A DNA stretch of 22,375 nucleotides from CAZJYI01 sp964550025 (GTDB lineage: Bacteria > Verrucomicrobiota > Kiritimatiellia > UBA8416 > CAYOBW01): assembly GCA_964550025.1 (NCBI GenBank), contig CAZJYI010000170.1, positions 1 through 22,375 of the forward strand. Direction: 5' to 3'. The translations under genes were made by a program, and so were the position numbers. This document shows positions 8,433 to 16,900 of the stretch, piece after piece. A model generated the notes under the pieces. It saw nothing but the letters and a program-made list of their open reading frames with translations. It was not told the origin of the DNA and ran no database searches. Positions within the stretch are counted from its first letter, which is position 1, and the number at the start of each line of letters is the position of its first letter.

Positions 8433-9105
8433 GCCCATCGCGGTGACGGTTATCGTCGAAGGCCCAACGGAGCAGATCTTCGTTAACGAGGTACTGGCCC
8501 CGTACCTTGGCGCGAAGAGCGTCTTCATGACGCCGATTATCTTGTCGAAACCAGGACAGAAAGGCGGAGACGTGCGGTTCGTGCGCGCGAAGAATGACAT
8601 CGCTCGACACTTGAAGCAGCGCGCCGATGCCTATGTGTCGCTACTCGTCGATTACTACGGCATTGGTCGCGATTGGCCGGGACTTGATGCCGTTCCGGCG
8701 GGTGCGTCTCCAAGCGACATTGCCGCTGCTATCTGCACGGCAACTCAGAGCGCGATTGACGCTGAACTCGCGGACTATCGCTCAGACGTGCGCTTCTTGC
8801 CGCACATCGCGGTTCACGAGTTCGAGGCGTTGCTCTTCAGTGAGCCCGCTACACTGGCGAGCGCCATCCAGGTCGACCGGCAGCGCATAGACGGGATCAT
8901 TCAGGAATGCGGGGAACCCGAGGCAATCGACGATTCGCCCAATACAGCCCCGTCCAAGCGCATCGAACAGCTATACAGCCGATTCAAGAAGACGAGTAAC
9001 GGTATCGCCATCGCGCGCGCAATCGGGATTGATCGGATGCGCTTGGCATGCCCTGTGTTCAACGGCTGGTTGGAGCGCATGGAAGTGCTTACGGAGGATG
9101 ACTGA
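8425..9105 (+). CDS. DUF4276 family TOPRIM-like protein, partner of the ATPase
   Basis: A 226-residue protein of the DUF4276 family, recognised from VEGPTE at residues 11-16, LLVDYYGIG with Asp at 76, and HEFEALLFSEP starting at His131. These acidic motifs fit a TOPRIM-like metal site: the Glu of the first strand (E12 and E16), an Asp after a later strand (D76, but DYY rather than DxD), and E132/E134. TOPRIM enzymes cut or rejoin nucleic acids using Mg ions, so it may be the nuclease effector of the ATPase encoded just upstream. The gene overlaps the ATPase gene by 8 bp and has GGGAGGG (8411-8417) 7 bp before its start. Its stop overlaps the next start (TGATG). Biochemical activity is not established from sequence. 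Confidence 0.87.
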   Translation: MSKPIAVTVIVEGPTEQIFVNEVLAPYLGAKSVFMTPIILSKPGQKGGDVRFVRAKNDIARHLKQRADAYVSLLVDYYGIGRDWPGLDAVPAGASPSDIAAAICTATQSAIDAELADYRSDVRFLPHIAVHEFEALLFSEPATLASAIQVDRQRIDGIIQECGEPEAIDDSPNTAPSKRIEQLYSRFKKTSNGIAIARAIGIDRMRLACPVFNGWLERMEVLTEDD

Positions 9106-12100
9106 TGGCTGCCCGGAAAAGCAGAGGCCCGAAGCGGCACAAGTTCAGGAACAAGCTGCTGCTCAATCAGTGGCTTGTGAGCCTGTTCGGGATCGATCCG
9201 CTTCGTGAGCACAAGCAGAACGGCCGCACTGTCCGCCCATTCCATATCCTGGCCGAACCGATCAAGGACCCCCGGCTGGAGGGTCTGACCCACGACAATC
9301 TGCACAATTTCTACCACGCCCTTGTGGGCAGCAATCTCTTCTGGAACGACACTTGCCACCTTTCGCGGGAACAGCTTCTGGTTTACGAAGAGAACATTGC
9401 CCGCCACACGCAGACGATCAACGAAGGGCGTGACCGCCCGGTTGTGTGGAAGTACTTCCAGTGGTTGACGCTGGTCTTTGCGGAGGTCTACCTCGACCGG
9501 TACTTCGGCGACCGCATCGGCCTGCGCAATGATCTGAACGACTTCGTTCAGCGGTTCAATCGGCACTGGACGGATTACGCCGATGTCCCGGAGTACGGCG
9601 ACGACGATCTCAACAAGCTGTGCCTCCAGAACGCGACCGGCAGCGGCAAGACCCTGCTGATGCACGTCAACCTGCTTCAATACCGGCACTACGCGCACCG
9701 CGCCGGCTACGACAAGCAACTCTCCCGCGTGATTCTGCTCACCCCGAATGAACGGCTCAGCGGTCAGCACGTCGATGAGTTCCGCTTGAGCGGAATTGAG
9801 GCGGAGCCCTACCTCATCACGCGCGGCGGCCTCTTTGGCGCAGCCCGTGGGCTGGACCGGGTCGACGTGCTGGAAATCACGAAACTGGCTGACGAGGAAG
9901 GGCCGAACACGATTGCCACGCGGAGCCTGGGCGACCAGAATCTCTTGCTCGTCGATGAAGGCCATCGGGGCATGAGCGGGACGGAAGAAGGCGCATGGTT
10001 CTCCCGACGGTCGATGCTCTGCGAAAAGGGCTTTACGTTCGAGTACTCCGCCACCTTCGAGCAGGCCGTGTCCGCGGCAAAACGAGATGATTTCGAGAAC
10101 AGCTACGCCCGCAGCGTTCTGTTCGACTACTCCTATCGCTGGTTCTACGAGGACGGCTTTGGCAAAGACTACCAGATCCTCAACCTGCCAGAATCTTTCG
10201 ACGAAACACAGGCCGTCTACCTGACCGCCTGCTTGCTCAAGTTCTACCAGCAGCTTCGCATCTACCAGGAGCAACGGAGCGACTACGAGCCCTTCAACAT
10301 GGAGAAACCGTTGTGGGTGTTCGTCGGAAGCACCGTCACGAAAGCGAAGGGCACCAAGGACGAGAAAGCCGTTGCGGCCGACGTGGCGTTGATTATCGAG
10401 TTCGTGGCCGCTTTCCTTGCCGATCCTGCCGCTGCACAACGGCGAATCGGTGAACTGCTCACCGAGAAGGGCCAAGATACGGGCCTGCTCGATCGTGAAG
10501 GAAACGACATTTTCGCCGGAGCGTTTCCGTACCTTGCCAAGCAGATGACAGCGGGGGAGAGAACGGCCGACATCTACCGGGACATCCTGCGGCGTCTTTT
10601 CAACAACGCCGGCGGGGGTCAGTTGACGCTCGAACGCATCAAGGGCGAATCCGGCGAGGTGGCGTTGAAAGTCGGAACGGCCGAGGAGCCCTTCGGGCTC
10701 ATCAATGTCGGTGATGCGAAGGGCCTCTGTGACCACGTGGAAAAAGTGGCCGCCGCGAACGGCATACCGCTTTCGGTCGAGGACAGCGACTTCACCGAGG
10801 CCATGTTCGGCGGCATTCGGGAATCGTCATCTCCGGTCAACCTTCTGATCGGCTCGAAGAAGTTTGTCGAAGGTTGGGACTGCTGGCGCGTCAGCACGAT
10901 GGGCCTCATGCACGTTGGCCGCAGCGAAGGCGCGCAGATCATTCAGCTCTTTGGCCGTGGTGTGCGCCTCAAGGGTTACGAATGGTGTCTGAAGCGAAGC
11001 GGACACTCACACGCACCCGAGCGCCCACTTTTCATCGAGGAGCTGGAAACCCTGAACGTCTTCGGCATTGAGGCCGATTTCATGGAGAAGTTCCGCGAGT
11101 TCCTCAAGGAGGAGGGGCTCCCCGGGAACGAACGGCGTCGCATCTTCACAATCCCCTTGAACGTGACCTACGACGTGGACAAGCGCCTTCGCATTCTTCG
11201 CCCCAAGCGCAAGGCGGCCGACGGCAAGGAGTACGACTTCAAGAAGGACGCCGCCGTTCCTTTCGTGGGAGAAGTGCCGGAGTACATGACACACAACACG
11301 GTCGTTGCCGACTGGTACCCGCGAATTCAGGCCGTGTCCTCACGGGAGAGAACGGCCGCTACTCAGAAAGACCGGGCGCAGTTTCGTGAACGACACCTGG
11401 CTTTTCTCGATTTCGATGCGCTGTTCTTCGAAGTCGAACGGTTCAAGCGGGAACGCACCTGGCACAACCTGAACATCACGAAGGCCGGTATCCGCCATCT
11501 GCTTTCCGATCCTACGTGGTACACGCTCTACCTGCCGTCAAGCCGCCTCGATCCAACAGACTTTGCCGGCGTGAACCTGCTTCAGCAGGTGGCGGCCGAA
11601 TTGCTGAAGCGCTACTGCGACCATCTCTACAACTACCGCAAGCGCGAATACATCGAACCCAGGCTCGAACTGCGGGATCTCACCCCTGCCGATGACAACT
11701 TCCCGGAGGAGGACGAGTATCAACTGATCGTCGATGCCGACGAAGACCAGCTCATTCAAAACATCGAGAAGATCACCAAGGAGCTGGAAACCCGGAAAGA
11801 CGAGCTACTCAGGGCCGGTGACCTGTGCGCCTGCAATTTCGGTCGCCATCTTTACCAGCCGCTCTTCCATGTCCGACGCGGCGGCAAGATCACGGTGTTG
11901 CCGGTGGCGCTGAACGAGAGCGAGTACCAGTTTGTTTCCGATTTGAAGGAATGGTGTGACGACAACTACAGCGCCATGACCGACGGCGGAACCGAACTCT
12001 TCCTCCTGCGCAACATGAGCCGTGGAAAAGGCGTCGGCTTTTTCGAAGCCGGGAATTTCCATCCCGACTTCATCCTCTGGCTTCTCGAAGCCGGGAAGCA

Positions 12101-12368
12101 ATACATCACCTTCGTCGAGCCGCACGGCCTTCTACACGAAGGCCCGGGCAGCGACAAAGTCCTTTTCCACCGCCGAATCAAAGACGTGGAGAACCGCATA
12201 GCCGACCCAAACGTCATTCTGAACAGCGCCATTCTCTCGTGGACTCGGCATCCCCAGCTCCGATGGGGGCTCAAACGCGAGGAACTCGAAGCCATGCACG
12301 TCCTGTTCATGACGGAAGACCCCGATGCGTACATCGCAAAACTTCTTAGAATAGCGCAGCAACGTTAG
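9105..12368 (+). CDS. Type III restriction Res-like helicase-nuclease
   Basis: A 1087-residue superfamily 2 protein of the type III restriction Res subunit group. The Walker A motif ATGSGKT is at residues 177-183, the motif II variant DEGH at 284-287, then FEYSAT as motif III, and QLFGRGVRLKG as motif VI. Near the C-terminus, HPDFILW (Asp988) followed by ITFVEPHGL (Glu1005) has the spacing of a PD-(D/E)xK nuclease, but the usual Lys is His1007. It should translocate on DNA and cut it when the methylation state is wrong, working with the methyltransferase encoded two genes upstream. GGAGG at 9093-9097 is 7 bp before the start, which overlaps the DUF4276 stop. This is the last gene of the operon. 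Confidence 0.9.
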   Translation: MAARKSRGPKRHKFRNKLLLNQWLVSLFGIDPLREHKQNGRTVRPFHILAEPIKDPRLEGLTHDNLHNFYHALVGSNLFWNDTCHLSREQLLVYEENIARHTQTINEGRDRPVVWKYFQWLTLVFAEVYLDRYFGDRIGLRNDLNDFVQRFNRHWTDYADVPEYGDDDLNKLCLQNATGSGKTLLMHVNLLQYRHYAHRAGYDKQLSRVILLTPNERLSGQHVDEFRLSGIEAEPYLITRGGLFGAARGLDRVDVLEITKLADEEGPNTIATRSLGDQNLLLVDEGHRGMSGTEEGAWFSRRSMLCEKGFTFEYSATFEQAVSAAKRDDFENSYARSVLFDYSYRWFYEDGFGKDYQILNLPESFDETQAVYLTACLLKFYQQLRIYQEQRSDYEPFNMEKPLWVFVGSTVTKAKGTKDEKAVAADVALIIEFVAAFLADPAAAQRRIGELLTEKGQDTGLLDREGNDIFAGAFPYLAKQMTAGERTADIYRDILRRLFNNAGGGQLTLERIKGESGEVALKVGTAEEPFGLINVGDAKGLCDHVEKVAAANGIPLSVEDSDFTEAMFGGIRESSSPVNLLIGSKKFVEGWDCWRVSTMGLMHVGRSEGAQIIQLFGRGVRLKGYEWCLKRSGHSHAPERPLFIEELETLNVFGIEADFMEKFREFLKEEGLPGNERRRIFTIPLNVTYDVDKRLRILRPKRKAADGKEYDFKKDAAVPFVGEVPEYMTHNTVVADWYPRIQAVSSRERTAATQKDRAQFRERHLAFLDFDALFFEVERFKRERTWHNLNITKAGIRHLLSDPTWYTLYLPSSRLDPTDFAGVNLLQQVAAELLKRYCDHLYNYRKREYIEPRLELRDLTPADDNFPEEDEYQLIVDADEDQLIQNIEKITKELETRKDELLRAGDLCACNFGRHLYQPLFHVRRGGKITVLPVALNESEYQFVSDLKEWCDDNYSAMTDGGTELFLLRNMSRGKGVGFFEAGNFHPDFILWLLEAGKQYITFVEPHGLLHEGPGSDKVLFHRRIKDVENRIADPNVILNSAILSWTRHPQLRWGLKREELEAMHVLFMTEDPDAYIAKLLRIAQQR

Positions 12369-12657
12369 GTGTTGAGTATCGGCATCAGCAAGGTCAAGAT
12401 TGGCAACGAGGCTCACGAACGCAACCAGCTCCGACGCACCATTGTCTTGCGGTCGGTGCGCCGCATCCGCAGGCAGCGAGTCATCATCGACGCTTGTCAA
12501 GCAGAAATGTCCGAAACTCCTTGCTGGTCGCTCGCGATTGTGAGAAAAGTGGACCATCGATTCGAGTTGGGGTGGAGAGCCGCGCCTGGACGGGAGGATG
12601 CGCCCTCTTTTCTGTCCCCGCGAGTCTTGCAGCAGACGCAGGAAGTGAACGGAGACA
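12369..12657. other. Intergenic spacer between the two operons
   Basis: There is no convincing gene in this 289-bp stretch. The open frame starting right after the Res stop runs deep into the HEAT-protein gene in another frame and has no coding character. An imperfect hairpin lies at 12432-12463. The heptamer GTTAGGT, which overlaps the Res stop (12364-12370), fits the integron core GTTRRRY, but the rest of an attC site cannot be traced. The promoter of the downstream operon should be here, yet no good -35/-10 pair was found. It is otherwise unexplained. Confidence 0.6.
12432..12463. repeat. Imperfect hairpin after the defence operon
   Basis: CGACGCACC (12432-12440) pairs with GGTGCGCCG (12455-12463) with one mismatch, around a 14-nt loop. 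It lies 63 bp after the Res stop. It could help end transcription of the defence operon, but no T run follows it, so an intrinsic terminator is not established. Confidence 0.45.
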
Positions 12658-13920
12658 ATGGGGAAGAAGACAACAGCAGCAATCATTATCACGGCGGTCC
12701 TGGTCTTCGGCGGGACATTCCTCTGCCACCTGCGCAATCCCGAGGCTTCCCGCGCGCCAGAACCGCGCGAACGAGAAGAACAACTCGTCCCGCCAGAGAC
12801 CACACTCGCCAGCGCAGACATCAGCGACGCTGCGTCCGGCGAACTTCCATTCCGCCCGCCTGCAACGAATCTTTCCCCCTCTCGCACGTCCCTCCAAGAA
12901 AACCAGCCAGCAGAAAGCAAGCAGAACGCCCCTGACATCAATCTCCAGTTTGCCCAACTGATGTCCGACAACACAGTTGCCGCACGTAGTGCCCTTGCCG
13001 CACTCTTTGAGCAGAAGCGCAACCTATTGGATTCCGATCTGATCAGATTCTGGTCAAACCTGCGGTTACTCAGTGCCAACCCCTCATCTCCTGACAGATT
13101 GCGCATCGACGCGATATGGGCGCTTGCGGCTGTCGGCATGCTTGCCAAAGAACGTAACCTACTCACCGCGGCCGAGATCGAGCAAGAATGTGCATTCCTT
13201 TGTGACCTGGCCGCCAAGGAGAGCGCTGAACCCGCTCTGCGAAGCGTTGCGTTGAAAGCTATTGGCGAGCTGCGAATCACAGATGGCATACCAGTACTGA
13301 AGGAAATCCTGATTGAGGCCGACAGTTGGAACCAACCCGAGATCGCGCGCTCAGCCACGCTTTCAATGAGCGCTTTGGCTCCGTCTCAAGCCGTCGCCAT
13401 TGTCGGAAATGTGCTTTCAGGGACAACAAACTCGGCGATTGCAGGTACGGCGGCATATGCCTTGGGGCAGACTGGCGATCCATCTGTTCTCCCGGCTCTC
13501 GTGGCCAATCGAAGCCGTCTCGGAGACAACCTGTCTGTCGATAATGCGATTCAAACTCTCAGCTCGAATATCCTCGCCGTCCTGAATGACGCATCAAGCC
13601 CATACCTCCCGGCTGCCATTGAAGCCACAAAAGGACTTTGGACCGCCGAACAGAAGGCGGAATTCGTTCCCCTCCTGCTTCAGATCGTCAGCGATACGGA
13701 GGTGCCGATTTCAACCAAGAAGGCAGCGGCCACCCGCCTTCTCGATCACGCAGCTCATTTGCGCCCCGACGAGGAGCAAAAGCTACTTCGCGCCATTCTT
13801 CCCACATTGCGGCAACACGATGACCTCGCTTCCGAGACGGCCGAAGCTGACCGCAGGGCAGAAGGAACCCGTCTTGAACCCGTTCAAATCATACGTCGAA
13901 ATCCGGAGGAAAACCCATGA
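12658..13920 (+). CDS. Membrane-anchored or exported HEAT-repeat protein
   Basis: A 420-residue protein. Residues 7-24 (AAIIITAVLVFGGTFLCH) form a single hydrophobic segment, most likely a signal anchor; a Cys follows but the lipobox is poor. A Pro/Ser-rich linker reaches about residue 95. The rest is made of paired helices of HEAT type, for example SVALKAIGELRITDGIPVLK and AGTAAYALGQTGDPSVLPAL, a scaffold used to bind other proteins. The start has GGAG at 12651-12654, rather close to the ATG, with GGAAG at 12641-12645 as an alternative. Its stop overlaps the start of the giant exported protein (ATGA), so the two are probably translated together and may act together at the cell envelope. No enzymatic residues were seen. 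Confidence 0.8.
   Translation: MGKKTTAAIIITAVLVFGGTFLCHLRNPEASRAPEPREREEQLVPPETTLASADISDAASGELPFRPPATNLSPSRTSLQENQPAESKQNAPDINLQFAQLMSDNTVAARSALAALFEQKRNLLDSDLIRFWSNLRLLSANPSSPDRLRIDAIWALAAVGMLAKERNLLTAAEIEQECAFLCDLAAKESAEPALRSVALKAIGELRITDGIPVLKEILIEADSWNQPEIARSATLSMSALAPSQAVAIVGNVLSGTTNSAIAGTAAYALGQTGDPSVLPALVANRSRLGDNLSVDNAIQTLSSNILAVLNDASSPYLPAAIEATKGLWTAEQKAEFVPLLLQIVSDTEVPISTKKAAATRLLDHAAHLRPDEEQKLLRAILPTLRQHDDLASETAEADRRAEGTRLEPVQIIRRNPEENP
13905..13909 (+). promoter_or_regulatory. Ribosome binding site of the giant protein gene
   Basis: GGAGG is placed 7 bp before the ATG at 13917 and sits in the last codons of the HEAT-protein gene. It supports this start, which is followed directly by a signal peptide. 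Confidence 0.75.
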
Positions 13921-16900
13921 AACTGCGAGTCCAGCGGCAATATGCCGCAATTGTCAGCAAATGCACCGGCTTTCTCGCGTGCATCGCCATTGCCGGTTTT
14001 GCCCACGCAGGCGGTACTGTCACAGTGGAACTGTATGACTACCCAACGTCTGTCACTCCCGGCCAGCTCGTTGATGTAGAGGTCCGTCTCAAGTTCTCTG
14101 GCGGCGGGGGGAGTGGTCCATGGCAGGTCGAAGACATCGACCTGAGCGACGATGATGACGGAATGTCGTGGAACAATGATGACCCCGGCAACATCCATCA
14201 GGACATTAAGACCGTTGATAACCCTTTCTACATCTACAATGAGGGGCAATGGTATTATCACACTTTTCAAAACGTCAATCTTAGTGCGTACGACGACGGT
14301 GGAGACGGCATCGAGTTATTCGTGTGGGCGGAGGTCGACGATAACGTTTGGAATGGAACAAGCCCGGACGGGGCTTCTGACAACCACCAAGTTGGCGTGT
14401 TGCCGTCAAAGGCAACGAACCCCGATCCCAGCAATGGTGCGAGTGGCCAATCGGTTTCGACTGACCCCTCATGGGATAACGGTGGCGGCGCGACGAGTTA
14501 CAATGTCTACTTTGGTACCGACTCGACCCCCGATTCCGGCGAATACAAAGGTAACCAGAGCGGCACAAGTTACAATCCAGGCACTTTGTCCTACAGCACC
14601 ACTTACTACTGGCGAATCGATGCGAAGAACTACGCTGGCACGGTTCAAGGAACCGTGTGGTCATTCACAACAGGGAATCCTCCACCACCGTCGAAGGCGA
14701 CAGACCCCGATCCGAGCAATGGAGCAACAAGCCAGTCTATCTACACCGATCCCTCATGGGATAACGGCGGTGGCGCGACGAGCTACAATGTCTACTTTGG
14801 CACCGACTCGACCCCCGATTCTGGCGAATACAAAGGCAACCAGAGTGGCACGAGTTACAATCCGGGCACTCTGTCCTACAGCACGACTTACTACTGGCGA
14901 ATTGATGCCAAGAATGCGGGAGGCACAACACAAGGTGATGTCTGGTCATTTACGACACAGCAAGCGCCGCCCTCGAAGGCGACATCCCCATCCCCGTCCA
15001 ATGGCGAAGCATCCGCACCGATCGACGGGGATACAACCTTGAGCGGAAACCTCTCGTGGCAAAATGGTGGCGGCGCGAGCAGCTATAATGTCTATTTTGG
15101 GACAGATGCTTCGCCGGATGCGGACGAATTCAAGCGTAACCAGAGTGGTACCAGTTACGATCCTGGCGAGCTCGCTACGGGCCAAACGTACTACTGGCGC
15201 ATTGACGCCAAGAATTCATCGGGGACAACGCAAGGTGACGTGTGGTCTTTCACAACTGCTGGCAATAGTTCTGCTGGGCCAGCCTATGGCAATACCTCTG
15301 CGCAGGAATACGGCGATGCGCTCTATGATCACTTCAATTTTGCTACTTACAACTATAACCACGCCGGCATTTACGCCGGAATCGACAGCACAGGTGTGCA
15401 GCGGACATTTGAGTCCTCTCTTAGCAACTTCCCAGAAGATCCCAACGAAGATCCACCCAAGGGTCCTCAGGAGGGATCATTTCAAGAGTACTTTGTGAAC
15501 GACGCGGGAGGCTACTACGGTGCGTATATACCATCGACCTATGCAACCACAATGCCCTTTGAGGACAGAAAGAAGGTTGTGTCCAAGGGAAAAGAAGTGG
15601 TTGACGCTAACATCACATACCCCCTGAATGCTGCATCTGATTCGATAGACTGGAAAGCAGTCTGGACTGCACCGCTTGAGCCTAGCGAGATCGTTTCTAT
15701 CCATTGCGGGGGACTGGTTGAATATGTGTATGAGAGGTCTGGTTTCCGGGTCTGGCGGAATGCGCTTGAACCGGACGATACATGGAATATTGCCTATCAT
15801 CCTGAGACTCACACCGGCAATGCTGTTGATTTGACAAGAGATCCTCACTTCGAATTCTCACCATGGGCTCAACGTGGCGCGCCACCAGCGACCGGCCCAA
15901 AGCCTTTCTTCGACGACTACTCCGGGCCACCTTGGCCTGACACGCGTATGACAAAGGTTGCCCCCGTCAGACTTCCAACAATGCAGATTGCCGTGGTTGA
16001 AACGACAACTTCTTACATAGATGTTCGACTATCGGCGACGGACGAGTCTGGGATCTTCCGGATTCTCCACACTCCGGCAGGTGGCGGATTGGGTCCTGAC
16101 ACGCCAGAGAAGAACCCTGATCGCCATCCCCTCTCTGACACATTCACAACATCTGAGATCCGGCTGATTCGTGCCAGCGGAAGCAACGTATTCATTCTCG
16201 ATGCATATGCTCAGGATCATGGCGGCAACTGGGGCGACACCTACAGATGGGAACTACCTTTCCTGCCCTACAAGGCGCACACCCCAAGCCCAAGCCATGG
16301 CTCATCCGACCGATCCATCAACACAGCCTTGTCATGGCAAGATGGCGGTGGGGCCACCAGCTACGACGTCCATTTTGGGACAGATTCTTCACCTGATTCT
16401 GGCGAGTTCAAAGGCAATCAAAGTGGAACAACCTATGACCCCGGAACACTTGCCTACAGCACGACATACTACTGGCGGATAGATGCCAAAGGGGTTGCGG
16501 GAACGACACAAGGCGACGTATGGTCCTTTACTACGGCGAGTGCACCGTCGCCTGGAGCCCTGCGCTTCTCTGCTTCGACATACAGCGAAAATGAGAACGC
16601 TGGAAACATCACCATCACCGTACAGCGGCAAGGCGGAAGTGACGGTGCATCCAGTGTTAACTATGCCACGGCAAATGGATCGGCAACAGCAGGTTCCGAT
16701 TACACAGCAAAGAGCGACACACTCAACTGGTCGGATGGAGACAGCGCATCCAAGACCTTCTCCGTCTCGATTGCGAACGACGCATCCTTTGAGGCGGACG
16801 AGAACTTTACCGTTACCCTCAGCGGCGCATCCGGCGCAACGCTTGGAACGCCTTCGTCAGCTACCGTTACGATCGTTGATGACGACACGCCCGCTCGCGG

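Noticed and set aside
8901..10736. 611-codon open frame on the minus strand
   Set aside because: It lies opposite the DUF4276 and Res genes, whose motifs are clear; its length follows from codon bias of the true genes.
976..12368. Class 1 DISARM
   Set aside because: A SNF2 helicase and adenine methylase are present, but no DrmA, DrmB or DrmC; instead an ATPase, DUF4276 and a Res-like protein follow.
976..12368. BREX or type I restriction
   Set aside because: There is no PglZ, BrxC or Lon-like protein, and no HsdS; the methyltransferase is beta-class with a Res-type partner.
12364..12470. A complete integron attC site
   Set aside because: Only a GTTRRRY-like heptamer is visible; the matching RYYYAAC core and paired long arms are not found.
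12369..12935. 188-codon frame starting directly after Res
   Set aside because: It has a non-ATG start with no ribosome binding site and overlaps the better supported HEAT-repeat gene in another frame.
12132..13358. 408-codon open frame on the minus strand across the spacer
   Set aside because: It overlaps the ends of Res and the HEAT protein gene, has low-complexity Ser/Arg/Ala content and no domain.
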